NCBI RefSeq assembly: GCF_963668085.1
Contig: NZ_OY764058.1
Span: 744,001-808,000 of the forward strand
Direction of reading: 5' to 3'
Length of the DNA: 64,000 nucleotides
DNA from: an uncultured Ilyobacter sp.
GTDB taxonomy: Bacteria; Fusobacteriota; Fusobacteriia; Fusobacteriales; Fusobacteriaceae
The notes beneath the pieces are model-generated. The model ran no database searches. It had not been told where the DNA came from and saw only the letters and a program-made list of their open reading frames with translations. Both the position numbers and the translations under genes were made by a program. Of the stretch, positions 1-8,674 are shown piece by piece. Each line of letters opens with the position of its first letter. Position 1 is the stretch's first letter.

Positions 1-294
1 GCCTATATCTTTTTCTGCCCCTTCGGCATTGTGCTCCACTACCTTGAGTTTCTTTGCAGCAAGATTTGCTTTTGATGCCAGTTCGCTGAATTCTTGGCTG
101 GTAGTCCCTGATTTCTGAGAGGCAAGATACAGGTTGTTTTCTGCTTTTTTAAGCTCATCTTTCAGTTTGGCCAGCCCCTGTTGACTCTTATTGCTTTCTT
201 TGCTGAGACCCAGGAGCTTGTCTCTGAATTTTTTTATACTGGATATGCCCTTTCCTGCATCTACCAGCAGTCTGATCTGTACATTATCAGCCAT
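1..294 (-). CDS. Phage tail tape measure protein, N-terminal part (runs off left edge)
   Basis: The frame opens at ATG 294-292 and stays open to base 1, giving 98 residues that begin MADNVQIRLLVDAGKG. The sequence is helical and rich in K, E and S. Tape measure proteins span the tail lumen and set tail length. The strongest evidence is position: in contractile and siphoviral tails the tape measure gene follows the frameshifted tail assembly chaperone pair, as here. Only the N-terminus is visible, so lytic or membrane domains cannot be judged. Transcribed with the other tail genes. Confidence 0.75.
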   Translation of the reverse strand, partial: MADNVQIRLLVDAGKGISSIKKFRDKLLGLSKESNKSQQGLAKLKDELKKAENNLYLASQKSGTTSQEFSELASKANLAAKKLKVVEHNAEGAEKDIG

Positions 295-305
295 TTATAC
301 CACCC

Positions 306-446
306 TTAATTTCCGCTTATGTCCAATGCCAGGCTCATACTGGCCAGATAAAAAGTCTTTTCCATACAATCAAGATCCATAAGAGACTTCAGGCTGTGCC
401 CCCTCTCCAGATAATAGGTGTACATACTCAGCTCAGCATCAGACAT
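306..446 (-). CDS. Tail assembly chaperone frameshift extension (gpT-like)
   Basis: This short frame encodes MSDAELSMYTYYLERGHSLK and 26 further residues (46 aa). It lies in the -1 frame relative to the preceding chaperone, whose stop codon is at 451-449. The slippery heptamer at 458-452 would join the two frames through codons CTA and ATA to give a 195-residue fusion. This mirrors lambda G/GT and the XkdN-type pair. The ATG at 446 has no good Shine-Dalgarno sequence, so production by frameshifting is more likely than independent initiation. Confidence 0.7.
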   Translation of the reverse strand: MSDAELSMYTYYLERGHSLKSLMDLDCMEKTFYLASMSLALDISGN

Positions 447-448
447 TA

Positions 449-892
449 TTAGTTTTTTACTTTTTCGACGATACAGACTCCGCCTTCCATTTTCTCTATG
501 AGGATTTTTATGATCTCCACAAGTTCTGTTTCTTTAAATACGATTTTAAACACATCAGTATTTTTATTTACTCCCAGTCCATCCATTAGCTCCTTTGATC
601 CAAAGTCAGGCTCTACTATACAGTTGGATGCCAGATAGTCCAAATCTACGTCCACTCCTTGGTAGGTAAATTTCCTTCCGGTTCCGTTCTTGCTCTTCTC
701 TATTGATCTCATTAGCAGTTCCATGTTAGGTGTTTTTGCCATTATCATCCCAGAGCCCGACACTTTGGAGAGCCTGTCTATTTTTAGGGCTACCAACTCC
801 TCTAACTGAGTTGATTCTTTTATCCTCTCAGCATTGGCAAGTATATCCCCTATACTCAGTTTATTTTCTTCAGTTATTATATCTTTTGTCAT
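449..892 (-). CDS. Phage tail assembly chaperone (XkdN/gpG-like)
   Basis: This 147-residue acidic protein lies between the tail tube gene and the tape measure gene, the invariant place of the tail assembly chaperone. XkdN-type chaperones bind the tape measure protein during tail assembly. The sequence has an N-terminal helical part (KLSIGDILANAERIKES) and a mid-section resembling XkdN-like proteins (FTYQGVDVDLDYLASN). Its last codons GTA AAA AAC TAA contain a canonical -1 slippery site. Family assignment rests on order, size and the frameshift rather than on strong motifs. Confidence 0.75.
   Translation of the reverse strand: MTKDIITEENKLSIGDILANAERIKESTQLEELVALKIDRLSKVSGSGMIMAKTPNMELLMRSIEKSKNGTGRKFTYQGVDVDLDYLASNCIVEPDFGSKELMDGLGVNKNTDVFKIVFKETELVEIIKILIEKMEGGVCIVEKVKN
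452..458 (-). other. Programmed -1 ribosomal frameshift site A_AAA_AAC
   Basis: On the minus strand the chaperone ends GTA AAA AAC TAA, so A AAA AAC is in the X_XXY_YYZ register with the stop codon directly behind it. A -1 slip continues CTA ATA ATG TCT into the 46-codon downstream frame. The heptamer, the frame and the gene order all agree with dsDNA-phage tail chaperone frameshifting. Confidence 0.8.
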
Positions 893-900
893 ATATCCCC

Positions 901-1338
901 CTATACGATCTCCGTGGTATCCACACTGTCCTTATCAAACCAAAACTCTATCTCTTTATCTATAAGGGAATCTCTGGATATCTTAAAGAGATTGAGATTT
1001 CCGGAAAGTTCACAGTCTGTGATTGTTATCCTTTCGGCCCCCAGAGAGTCTGGATCATCCACCTCTACCTCAAGCATGAAGTCCGCAGCCATCATGTTTT
1101 TATTTTTATTAAAGAATTTTTTTAGTTCCCACGAATCCACTTTATGAAAGGTAAATTTACCCTTTCCCTGGCTGAATTTGAGCTTCTGCCCTTTTTTCCC
1201 TCCGTGCAGTGGTACGTCCTCATATTCGTTTTCCAGATTTGCCTCAGCTTCTTTGACTTCTGCCACTTCCAAGCCGTCTATATACAGCCTTCCAAAAGCT
1301 CCGTTCATTATGTTCCTTGACTTAAATTTTTCCGCCAC
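901..1338 (-). CDS. Phage tail tube protein (XkdM-like)
   Basis: This 145-residue protein lies directly downstream of the tail sheath gene, separated by no bases, and has the size of contractile-phage inner tube proteins. Features such as RNIMNGAFGRLYIDGLEVAE at the N-terminus and a beta-rich body (KLKFSQGKGKFTFHKVDS) fit the XkdM/tail tube fold. Monomers would stack as hexamers inside the sheath. It is translationally linked to the sheath and chaperone genes. The assignment is good from order and length, moderate from sequence alone. Confidence 0.75.
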   Translation of the reverse strand: MAEKFKSRNIMNGAFGRLYIDGLEVAEVKEAEANLENEYEDVPLHGGKKGQKLKFSQGKGKFTFHKVDSWELKKFFNKNKNMMAADFMLEVEVDDPDSLGAERITITDCELSGNLNLFKISRDSLIDKEIEFWFDKDSVDTTEIV

Positions 1339-2478
1339 CTATATCACCTCTGCATACACTTCTGCATCTTCCATTACATCTACAGGAATATATTCTTTTA
1401 TTAGATAGAATCCCTGATCTTTTGTGTTTATTCTCCTGGAGTTATACTCATCCATTGATGCTGCTTCGTCCTCTGTGATCTTACCGTTTGACAAGGCCCA
1501 GCTCTTGTTTCCTTCCGTGTCCACATCCATCTTGTTGGCATAATTTCCGTCCAGATCTCCGTCTTTTACGAAAAGCTTTAGATAGGCATTTACCGCCCCG
1601 CAGAATGATATCTTATTAGCGTAGGTATTCTTTTTCTTCCCTATGTAGTAGTTTTTATAGGTATACTGGATGTCTTTCAGGTTCTGATCCATGATCTCCA
1701 CGAGTCTTATCTTTGAGAATGTTCTGCCCCAGTTCTCCGTAGGAGTTACAAAAGAGTTTACCCCTCTCTCTGTCCTATATATCAGATTTTCTCCGTCAGT
1801 ATCCGCCACAGTTACCAGATACCCCTCTCCTACTGCCTCGCCGATATCTGCCACTTCTTCCACGGCATCTACCCACGATTGTTTGTAGTATGTCAGTGAC
1901 CCGCTGAGTCCTATTCCACAGGCACACCCTGCCAGACATACAGCATATTCAGAAGCTTTGTATTCCGTTCCGTTTACAGTGTGCTTCTGCTTTATGTTTA
2001 CAATATACGGACTGTCCGGGGCTGTAGTTGTAGATGTAAAAAGTTTGATAGGTTTCATAAAAGGGTTCAATACCTTATCCAGAATCCTGTCGTTTTTTAC
2101 AGATCCAACCAGGGCATCCTGTTCTGTCTCTGTCCCCTGTGGGTATACCATATAGTCTGTCACCTTAGACAGATAGTCATAGGGTGCTTTCAGATGTGTG
2201 GCATCCGGATATCCTGCCTCGGGATCTGCAGGTTCATCTATTCTGTAGACGATCACCTTTTTCGGCGTCCCACGGAATACCAGATCTTCAAAATATTTGT
2301 ACACTCCCTCTTTCCAGTCATCGCTGGATACATCAGTCAGCTTCCTGTATTCTTTTGTTGTAAAATCTGTCTTTGTACTGTCAGATATAATGATTCCCAG
2401 GACACCGCTTCCCTGTGAAAGTATCGCCTGGGTATATTTTTCTTTAAATATCATCAAAAATGATATTGCTCCGTTCAT
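1339..2478 (-). CDS. Phage tail sheath protein (XkdK-like)
   Basis: This 379-residue protein resembles PBSX XkdK-type contractile sheath proteins, which polymerise around the tail tube and contract on injection. Supporting features are the N-terminal GVLGIIISDS segment, an ATP-independent alpha/beta middle with KKVIVYRIDEPA, and a C-terminal domain ending in YIPVDVMEDAEVYAEVI, the usual sheath-sheath interface. It overlaps the upstream gene by an ATGA-type junction and abuts the tube gene. Its presence makes the phage a myovirus-type or tailocin-type particle; the capsid genes favour a phage. Confidence 0.85.
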   Translation of the reverse strand: MNGAISFLMIFKEKYTQAILSQGSGVLGIIISDSTKTDFTTKEYRKLTDVSSDDWKEGVYKYFEDLVFRGTPKKVIVYRIDEPADPEAGYPDATHLKAPYDYLSKVTDYMVYPQGTETEQDALVGSVKNDRILDKVLNPFMKPIKLFTSTTTAPDSPYIVNIKQKHTVNGTEYKASEYAVCLAGCACGIGLSGSLTYYKQSWVDAVEEVADIGEAVGEGYLVTVADTDGENLIYRTERGVNSFVTPTENWGRTFSKIRLVEIMDQNLKDIQYTYKNYYIGKKKNTYANKISFCGAVNAYLKLFVKDGDLDGNYANKMDVDTEGNKSWALSNGKITEDEAASMDEYNSRRINTKDQGFYLIKEYIPVDVMEDAEVYAEVI

Positions 2479-2957
2479 TCTTCACTCACCTCTATATCCA
2501 TGTACAAGCCATCCATAAGCTCGTAATCATCATCCACCTCCACATCCCTGAGGGATGTTATGTCATAGGTGACCTTTATACTTGCCGTCCTTATAGATGC
2601 CCTGCCTGTTTCGTCTGAGAAGTTGCCGTATTCTATTTTCTTGTTCTGTGCTGTAAAATTCCTGTCCTCATAATCCCCCAGAAATCTTGTAAAATCTTTT
2701 ACTTCCTTCCTGAAATCCAGTATTTTATCCTTTGTCTTTTCCTTTGACCTGGAGTAATAAAAGATAATATCTATGGTCTTCCTGTTGCTTTCAGATATAT
2801 TTTCCCCGTCGAGGACTACAGCCACAGTCCGCCCCTGAAATTGAAAGTCTTCTTCGTCCTCTACTATCCCCATTCTAAATGATGGGTTTACTGTTTCAAA
2901 CTCCTCTTTTATCTCCAGAAGCTTATGGATAAATCCGTCTATCTTCACACTTACCAT
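2475..2957 (-). CDS. Probable tail terminator / minor tail protein
   Basis: This 160-residue protein sits immediately upstream of the sheath gene and overlaps it by 4 bases. That is where PBSX-like and other contractile phages encode the tail terminator that joins the tail to the head. The sequence is mixed alpha/beta (TVAVVLDGENISESNRKTID) with a very acidic C-terminus (VEVDDDYELMDG). I recognise no family signature directly, so the role is inferred from gene order and length. Confidence 0.5.
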   Translation of the reverse strand: MVSVKIDGFIHKLLEIKEEFETVNPSFRMGIVEDEEDFQFQGRTVAVVLDGENISESNRKTIDIIFYYSRSKEKTKDKILDFRKEVKDFTRFLGDYEDRNFTAQNKKIEYGNFSDETGRASIRTASIKVTYDITSLRDVEVDDDYELMDGLYMDIEVSEE

Positions 2958-2960
2958 CTC

Positions 2961-3332
2961 CTAAAACTTCATGATACCTGGGATCTTCTTCTCCCCCTGT
3001 GTATTGAGATTCATACTGAGTATTCCTTTGATAAGATCATCCAGAGTCTTTTTCTTATCCTCTGTTTCTTTCTCCAGCTCCACACTCTCGTAGAGTTTCC
3101 ATTGGATATAATATTCCTTGAGAGTTTTCCAGTTCCCCTCTGAGAGCCCAGTCACCCTGTTCCCCAGCCTGATACTCAGATAATTTTCTGCCCTTATATT
3201 CAGATTCTTTGGGTTCTCCGGATTTTCAATGAGATCCGTTATCTCCTCAGTGCTCAGTCCGTGAATGTCTGCTGTTTCCTGGAGGATTCCCTCATTTAGG
3301 AAATCCTCCACCTTCAATACAGGTATTGCCAT
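2961..3332 (-). CDS. Probable head-tail connector protein
   Basis: A 123-residue, mostly helical protein encoded between the major capsid gene and the putative tail terminator. Connector/adaptor proteins of gp6 or XkdH type usually occupy this position. It starts MAIPVLKVEDFLNEG and has helices around ENYLSIRLGNRV and WKTLKEYYIQWK. No catalytic motif is visible. Function is inferred from position only. Confidence 0.45.
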   Translation of the reverse strand: MAIPVLKVEDFLNEGILQETADIHGLSTEEITDLIENPENPKNLNIRAENYLSIRLGNRVTGLSEGNWKTLKEYYIQWKLYESVELEKETEDKKKTLDDLIKGILSMNLNTQGEKKIPGIMKF

Positions 3333-3351
3333 ATCACATCACCCCCTGTTT

Positions 3352-4323
3352 CTATAGTCCTGTGGCATCGTATCTCAAGAATGTTTTTACATCCACAATG
3401 ACAGGAAGGGGAGCTGATTTTGCCCACAGTCCTTTTGATCCGATAGTCTCGTTTACTCTTGTTTCCCCTGCCAGAAGCTCAGTAGCCACCACATTGGTTT
3501 CATTGGATTTGATATCCCCATAGCTCAGCCCTGCAAATGCTGTTGCAAGTCTGTTTGGATCATAAAGAGCAATTCTTTTTGATGCATCTATAGCCACTCC
3601 TTTGGTGTTTATGGCATCCATGAGTAGGGTGATTTTTCTTCCGTTGATAGTCAGTGCCATCTCCGATGGATTGCTTGGGTTTGCGAGGACAGATACATTG
3701 TTTATGTTCTGCCTTACATCTCTGGCCTCGTTCTTTATCTTGTTAAATACATCTCTTCCCACTTCCACAGTAGGGATAACTCCGTATTTTGACTGGTATT
3801 TTATGATGAGATCTTCTATAAGATCACTGGCCACTTTGTCCGTGAAGTCCAGTGCAGCTATAGCACTCAGCCCGAAGCTTACAAGTTTGTTTCCTTTGTC
3901 ATATGTAGACCCGTTGAGGAATATCTCCGCAGCCATCTTCTCTTTCCTGTTTTCAATAGCCGAATTAAGTATTTTTACATGTTTTGCCTTTACCCTGTCC
4001 TTTGCAGGAATAGTTTTCCCATTGATATATGTAGGGATTCCCGCTTTGATCTCAAGAATATCCGTAGGTGTATACGGAGTAGTTCCCCCCACGATATCAG
4101 GCTCCACTTCCAGAGTGCCAAATCCGTTTACTTTTATCTCAGGGAGTTCGTCCATTCTTCCCACTATTCCCGCAGTTACAAAATAAGAAGCCATATCGTC
4201 CACTCTTATCTTGCTTGTTATGGACTGGTATTTGTTAGCACCAAACTTTTTAAAATAATTCTGTGCTATATCATACTTTGCAGCGTTTATCATCGCTATA
4301 ATAACTATCATTTCTTTGGTCAT
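3352..4323 (-). CDS. Phage major capsid protein (lambda gpE-like family)
   Basis: This 323-residue protein has the HK97-fold, gpE-type layout. An N-terminal arm is followed by a segment (GIPTYINGKTIPAKDR), the conserved ENRKEKMAAEIFLNGSTYD helix-turn typical of gpE relatives, and a C-terminal beta domain. It follows the decoration protein gene with overlapping start and stop, as in lambda D-E. The predicted start MTKEMIVIIAM is supported by the junction; a slightly later Met cannot be excluded. Confidence 0.85.
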   Translation of the reverse strand: MTKEMIVIIAMINAAKYDIAQNYFKKFGANKYQSITSKIRVDDMASYFVTAGIVGRMDELPEIKVNGFGTLEVEPDIVGGTTPYTPTDILEIKAGIPTYINGKTIPAKDRVKAKHVKILNSAIENRKEKMAAEIFLNGSTYDKGNKLVSFGLSAIAALDFTDKVASDLIEDLIIKYQSKYGVIPTVEVGRDVFNKIKNEARDVRQNINNVSVLANPSNPSEMALTINGRKITLLMDAINTKGVAIDASKRIALYDPNRLATAFAGLSYGDIKSNETNVVATELLAGETRVNETIGSKGLWAKSAPLPVIVDVKTFLRYDATGL

Positions 4324-4700
4324 TATTCATTCACCTCTGTTCCCTCGATTACTGTCTTCATAAATGTTCCCGCTTTTTGCAGCATAGGTTTTGCTTTAAA
4401 ATCCGTTTCAAATGTAATTCCTACCACAAGGCCCTTGTCCACCACTGCCGATGTTGTCACAGACCCGTTGAAATCCTCCGCACTTGTGATAGTCTCCCCT
4501 GTGTAAACTCCTATTAGAGTGTCCAGCCCGTTTATCCCTGCAGATGCATAGATATAGTATTTACCGTCTGTTGTATTTACCGCCATTACCTGACCGTGTG
4601 CTATCTCTCCCTGCCCCCCGGCTATAGTTACTATCTCGTCACCCATATTTCTTTTGAGTACCAGGTCCACGCTTTCTGTTGTCGTTCTTGTTACTTCCAT
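4323..4700 (-). CDS. Phage head decoration protein (gpD-like)
   Basis: A 125-residue beta-rich protein with the head decoration pattern: an N-terminal arm, the GQVMAVNTTDGKYYIY strand pair, and a C-terminal strand series (AVVDKGLVVGITFETDF). Such proteins trimerise on the capsid surface and stabilise the expanded head. It lies between the protease/scaffold gene and the major capsid gene and overlaps the latter by one base, matching the C-D-E order of lambda-type heads. Confidence 0.8.
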   Translation of the reverse strand: MEVTRTTTESVDLVLKRNMGDEIVTIAGGQGEIAHGQVMAVNTTDGKYYIYASAGINGLDTLIGVYTGETITSAEDFNGSVTTSAVVDKGLVVGITFETDFKAKPMLQKAGTFMKTVIEGTEVNE

Positions 4701-4701
4701 C

Positions 4702-5667
4702 TTATCCCTCCAGTGTCTTCATTAGGTTTACGCCGTCTTGATATGCCTGTTCCTCTTCGCTGAACTCAGTCCCGCCAAGATCATTGCCTTTTATCTCTTT
4801 TCCCGGCTTTATCAACTCGGGCATCTTTTCAAAGGACTTTTCCAGTATCTCGATCACATTAAAGCTTTTCTCTTCAAACTCTGTGCTCGGACCTGCTGCA
4901 AAGAGTGACTGCATGAATTCCTCAGTAAGCCCCGCCTCTTTCATGGCAGGTGTGATCTTGAGTTTGTTCGTCTCCATGAATTCCTTCGCCTTTGTGACGG
5001 CGGTGTTCTTGGACGCCATCCTCTTCTCCACAGACTTGGCGATCTCTTCGGGGTTCATCCCTTCAAACTCGCTTTTCTTTCCCTCATCAGGTTTAATTCC
5101 CTTGATTTTTTCCCAGTCCACCTGGCTTTGAAACTCTGTTTTATCATTGTCCGATATATCGGACAGAATAGAGTTTAGTATCTTGATCCTGTCCACTGCC
5201 GAAAATTCTTTCATTGCTCCCAATATCTTTTCCAGTGTCATCTCTTCCTCCATCTCAATCTCTTCAAATTCAAAATAAAAAACGTCGTCACTCTGAAACT
5301 CCGCCCCTGCCACAGCCGGGTTCACTCCTATAGGCAGCAATGCTATTTTTGTGAGGCTGTCCTCCGGCAGTTCCACAGATATCCCCTGAAATATACCGTC
5401 GTTGTAGTAGTCCTCTCCCTTTTCATTGAGGGAGATATCGGCGTATACCTTCAGGTCGTCCCCGTCCCCCACAGTCTGGAAGTTGTCAAACTCACCAAGT
5501 TCTATGGGTTTTTTCCCGCTGTTCAGCCATTTGGAGGTATGGGCATATATCGCCTTTATGCCTCCCCTGGCTTTTTCAAATATTTTTTTTACCCTATCTG
5601 CAGGGTATTCCCCCTGTGTGTAGGTCCCGCTTTCAAATACCTTTACCCGTTTTTTCATGATTTTCAC
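4702..5667 (-). CDS. Capsid maturation protease / scaffold (Mu gpI-like)
   Basis: A 321-residue protein combining an N-terminal alpha/beta domain (to about residue 135) with a long charged helical C-terminus (residues about 140-320). This is the layout of Mu gpI-type protease-scaffold proteins. The N-terminal part contains IKAIYAHTSKWLNSGKKPIE and GISVELPEDSL, resembling phage prohead proteases that process the scaffold. It heads the second structural block after the cargo island and is preceded by its own leader hairpin. A catalytic triad cannot be assigned with certainty by eye. Confidence 0.7.
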   Translation of the reverse strand: MKIMKKRVKVFESGTYTQGEYPADRVKKIFEKARGGIKAIYAHTSKWLNSGKKPIELGEFDNFQTVGDGDDLKVYADISLNEKGEDYYNDGIFQGISVELPEDSLTKIALLPIGVNPAVAGAEFQSDDVFYFEFEEIEMEEEMTLEKILGAMKEFSAVDRIKILNSILSDISDNDKTEFQSQVDWEKIKGIKPDEGKKSEFEGMNPEEIAKSVEKRMASKNTAVTKAKEFMETNKLKITPAMKEAGLTEEFMQSLFAAGPSTEFEEKSFNVIEILEKSFEKMPELIKPGKEIKGNDLGGTEFSEEEQAYQDGVNLMKTLEG

Positions 5668-5682
5668 CCCGTAAAATAAAAA

Positions 5683-5724
5683 GAGCCCGAAAAGATCTGT
5701 AGAAATACAGTTCTTTGCGGACTC
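5683..5724 (-). promoter_or_regulatory. Leader hairpin copy B, followed by a U-tract
   Basis: On the minus strand GAGTCCG (5724-5718) pairs with CGGGCTC (5689-5683). Inner paired segments AAAGA/TCTTT and CTGTA/TACAG extend the stem, and TTTTT follows. It lies just upstream of the protease/scaffold start at 5667 and resembles the hairpin at 14972-15013. It looks like an intrinsic terminator or attenuator placed in a leader. Confidence 0.6.
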
Positions 5725-5796
5725 TCGGTCTCTTAATATTTTTCTGTTATTTTATTTTAATACAGTTTAGGGGTTTTGGCAATGGTATAAAATTAT

Positions 5797-7251
5797 TTAT
5801 TGTTTCCTTTCACGGAATTTATCAAAAAATGGAAGATTATTTTCAAGGGTATTAATATAATTATTTTCATTAATATCATATTTTTCAAAAATTTTATCGA
5901 AACTTCTTCCATCTTGAAGATTACTCTCTTTCTCCACTCTTAATTTTTCTTCTATTATTTTTTCAAATAATTTTTCATTCTTATTTAATAAATCAATTAA
6001 AATTTCTAATTCGTCCATGCTTGCAAAAAATAAATTCTCATATTTTGAAGGATTTAATTTAGGTATTCTAAGTAATGGTTCTTTCAGTAATTCTGAAACA
6101 TATAAAGTTTCAAAATGAACAATAATTTTTATAGTTTGTTTTCCATTCTCATATACTTTTTCTCCAGAATCAAGCTGTTTTATGGCTTTTAAAAATTTTT
6201 TCATATAATCTCTTAATCCATTTATATCAGGGGACATACCTTTTACTTTTATAGGTGCCAAAGTAGATTTTTGTTCTAATAATAAAATGTATTTTTCTGT
6301 TTCAATTTTCCAATCAGGCATTTCCATATTTTCACGTTCCGGTATTTTTTCATACATGTTATTAGGCAAGTAATGTTTAAATAATTTCTCTGCATAGCTT
6401 TCAAAATAACGACCAAACTCATCTGTAAATTCTTGAGTTCCTTTCACACGATAATGATTTCTTATTACCCAATAAAGGCCATATGAAAGTAGATTAGACA
6501 TCATAAAATGATTAGAAATAATTAACTTATTTTTATCTGTTTTAATTATTGGTTTGCCAGAAAAATTATGAGTACCTAAAGAATTATTTCTGATTTCAGA
6601 ATAATTTATAGTGTAATAATTTATTATCCGTTTAAAATTTTCTTCTGTTACAGAGGGAAGACGTTTTGTAACATCATTTTTTATTTTTATATTATTGAAA
6701 TCTGTTCTAATGAATGAAAAACCAACTAATATATATAAAAGTTCATTAAACGAATCGATATTAAAGCCTACTTCTTCTTTTAAAACTTCATTTAAATTTA
6801 ATTTGCTATTAATTTCTTTAGGAATAATATTCAAAAGAATAATACTCCTTATAAAACCTTCATAATTTTTGTGACATAGTTGATATCCAAATTGTTCCTG
6901 TGAAAGTCCAAATAGTATAATCAAAAGTTTTTCATCATCATATTTTAATTTTTTAAATTGTGGATTTTCAAATAAATTTTTATCGTTATTATTAAAATAA
7001 GTAGCAAGACGATAAACATCTTTTTCTTTAGGAATAGTTGATCTATAATCATTTGATTGTTTAATTGCTAAAAAAGAAAGCTTTAATAAGTTCCAAGGTA
7101 AGACCCACGTTTTTTTAGGAATTTTTTTCCTCGAATAATAAAAAATATCTTTTTTAAAATCTTCTTTAGATATCATTTCTCTTGTTTCTTCACTTATTAA
7201 ATATAATAATTCTTGTAAATTAAATTTTTTTAACTCTTTTTCGATATTCAT
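5797..7251 (-). CDS. Uncharacterised PD-(D/E)XK-nuclease-like protein
   Basis: This 484-residue protein belongs to no family I recognise outright. A candidate nuclease core is visible: MPDW (D313) followed 12 residues later by LLLEQKS (E326, K328), with hydrophobic strands around it, fitting a PD-(D/E)XK fold. The N-terminal 280 residues are helical and K/N-rich. Codon and base use are far more AT-rich than in the flanking head genes, indicating separate acquisition. It has its own Shine-Dalgarno sequence and lies downstream of a terminator, so it is probably an independent moron gene. A restriction-like or superinfection-exclusion role is plausible but inferred. Confidence 0.5.
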   Translation of the reverse strand: MNIEKELKKFNLQELLYLISEETREMISKEDFKKDIFYYSRKKIPKKTWVLPWNLLKLSFLAIKQSNDYRSTIPKEKDVYRLATYFNNNDKNLFENPQFKKLKYDDEKLLIILFGLSQEQFGYQLCHKNYEGFIRSIILLNIIPKEINSKLNLNEVLKEEVGFNIDSFNELLYILVGFSFIRTDFNNIKIKNDVTKRLPSVTEENFKRIINYYTINYSEIRNNSLGTHNFSGKPIIKTDKNKLIISNHFMMSNLLSYGLYWVIRNHYRVKGTQEFTDEFGRYFESYAEKLFKHYLPNNMYEKIPERENMEMPDWKIETEKYILLLEQKSTLAPIKVKGMSPDINGLRDYMKKFLKAIKQLDSGEKVYENGKQTIKIIVHFETLYVSELLKEPLLRIPKLNPSKYENLFFASMDELEILIDLLNKNEKLFEKIIEEKLRVEKESNLQDGRSFDKIFEKYDINENNYINTLENNLPFFDKFRERKQ

Positions 7252-7365
7252 ACTTTCCTCCTATACCTACCTTCGGTTAATATGTTATTATTTTTAAATA
7301 GTAATTTTTAAACTCTTAATATTTTCAAAGGTTTTAACTGTGCGAAACACCAATTATCAACTAAA

Positions 7366-7390
7366 AAAATGAGAGCTAATAACTCTCATT
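7366..7390 (-). terminator. Intrinsic terminator of the Xre-ImmA-PIN operon
   Basis: On the minus strand TGAGAG and CTCTCA pair around a 7-base loop and are followed by seven Ts. The hairpin overlaps the end of the PIN gene and separates the operon from the nuclease-like gene. Confidence 0.7.
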
Positions 7391-7979
7391 TATCTTCTTC
7401 CCTTAATAAATTTCTATCTATAAATAAATCTTTCATTGATTCGGGAGGTAGTATTCTTCCTTTCAATATCATCTGTTTTTTTATATATTCAATTTCACTC
7501 AAATTTCTTTTTTTAGAAATGTAAACATCGCAAAGTATATCTAGTGTTGGCTTATTTAAAACGAGTTTATTATCTACAAAACGTTGAATATCTCTCAAAT
7601 TACTACTTGATATATACTTTTCATTATTCATAGCAATTGCAAGAACAGCAGCTTCACCTTCACCTATTTTATAAGTTCCATTATCATCTGAAAGTTTTAT
7701 ATATAAATCAAATTCCTCAGTTCCATACATTATCTCAAAAATTTCAATTTTTCCATTTTTTACAAGAGTATTAAAAGAGGTATAAATGTTTTTATACCTC
7801 CCATTTTTTAAAACTTCTAACTCATCTTTAACAACACTTGGAACAACAATCCTATCTTTATAAAGATCAATTAAAAGATCTAATTCCCCAATAACACCAA
7901 AGCTTCTAATAATATCTGCATCAAAAATAATCTTTTTTGTACTATTCACAAGCATCATCCTCTTGGGTGTCATCACCAA
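7386..7979 (-). CDS. PIN-domain RNase-like protein
   Basis: A 197-residue protein with PIN-fold landmarks: KIIFDADIIRSF (first acidic residue), VPSVVKDELEVL (conserved Glu), GEGEAAVLAIAM (GE.EA helix) and SSNLRDIQRF (final acidic segment). PIN domains are Mg-dependent single-strand RNases, often toxins. It overlaps the ImmA-like gene by 38 bases, so the two are translationally coupled. The start used here is the longest; ATG at 7958 (MMLVNSTKKII) is a good alternative. Together with the ImmA and Xre genes it looks like a phage-borne toxin-antitoxin-like operon. Confidence 0.75.
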   Translation of the reverse strand: MVMTPKRMMLVNSTKKIIFDADIIRSFGVIGELDLLIDLYKDRIVVPSVVKDELEVLKNGRYKNIYTSFNTLVKNGKIEIFEIMYGTEEFDLYIKLSDDNGTYKIGEGEAAVLAIAMNNEKYISSSNLRDIQRFVDNKLVLNKPTLDILCDVYISKKRNLSEIEYIKKQMILKGRILPPESMKDLFIDRNLLREEDK

Positions 7980-8670
7980 AGACTATATTTTCATATCCTC
8001 CTTCAAGTAAATAATTTTCATATTTACCTAAAGACATTTTTCCTGCTTCATACTTTTTTTTAGCTATCTCTGCATAATTAGAATAAACTTCATATTTTTC
8101 TAAAGTAGGATTATATAAAGATAGGTTATATCCTAAATCACGAGCTATTTTTTTAACCCTTATATTTGCAAAAGAATCATATTCTTTTGAGTTTATATAT
8201 TTTTCTACTTTTAATCTTTTTAAAATTGCTTTATGACTAATGCCGAAATAATTCTCCAAATACATGACATCTTCTATTTTCAATTTACCTTTACCATCAA
8301 TTCTTTTATAAATTTCTTCTCTTAAAGCAGGACTAGGCATTAAAAAATGAGAAGCAAATTCATCCGCTTCATCCTCAAATTTATCACTCTTATTAAAATC
8401 TTTGTCATATTTTAAATGATATAATTCATGAGCAGCTGTGAATCTTTGTCTTCCTAAAGACATTTCCGAATTTATAATAATAACTTTATCATTTCCTTTT
8501 GTTAAAATCATTCCTGAAATATCACTTGAAAAAATCATTTTAATTACAGATATTTTTTCTTTATATTTTAGTAAATTAAAAATATCAATTGGTTCTGAAG
8601 AACCAATTCCAAAATTTCTTCTTTCTTCTTCTGCTCTTACAATAGCTTCTATTTTTTTTATAAAAATCAC
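7942..8670 (-). CDS. ImmA/IrrE-family zinc metallopeptidase
   Basis: This 242-residue protein carries AAHELYHLKYD, an HExxH zinc motif, followed by EDEADEFASHFLMP, the conserved third-ligand region of ImmA/IrrE peptidases. Family members cleave or relieve Xre-type repressors, often on a stress signal. The gene lies 4 bases downstream of an Xre regulator and overlaps the PIN gene. The C-terminal 80 residues are less conserved and may bind the partner. The predicted circuit is peptidase-controlled derepression of the operon. Confidence 0.85.
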   Translation of the reverse strand: MIFIKKIEAIVRAEEERRNFGIGSSEPIDIFNLLKYKEKISVIKMIFSSDISGMILTKGNDKVIIINSEMSLGRQRFTAAHELYHLKYDKDFNKSDKFEDEADEFASHFLMPSPALREEIYKRIDGKGKLKIEDVMYLENYFGISHKAILKRLKVEKYINSKEYDSFANIRVKKIARDLGYNLSLYNPTLEKYEVYSNYAEIAKKKYEAGKMSLGKYENYLLEGGYENIVFGDDTQEDDACE

Positions 8671-8674
8671 TCCT

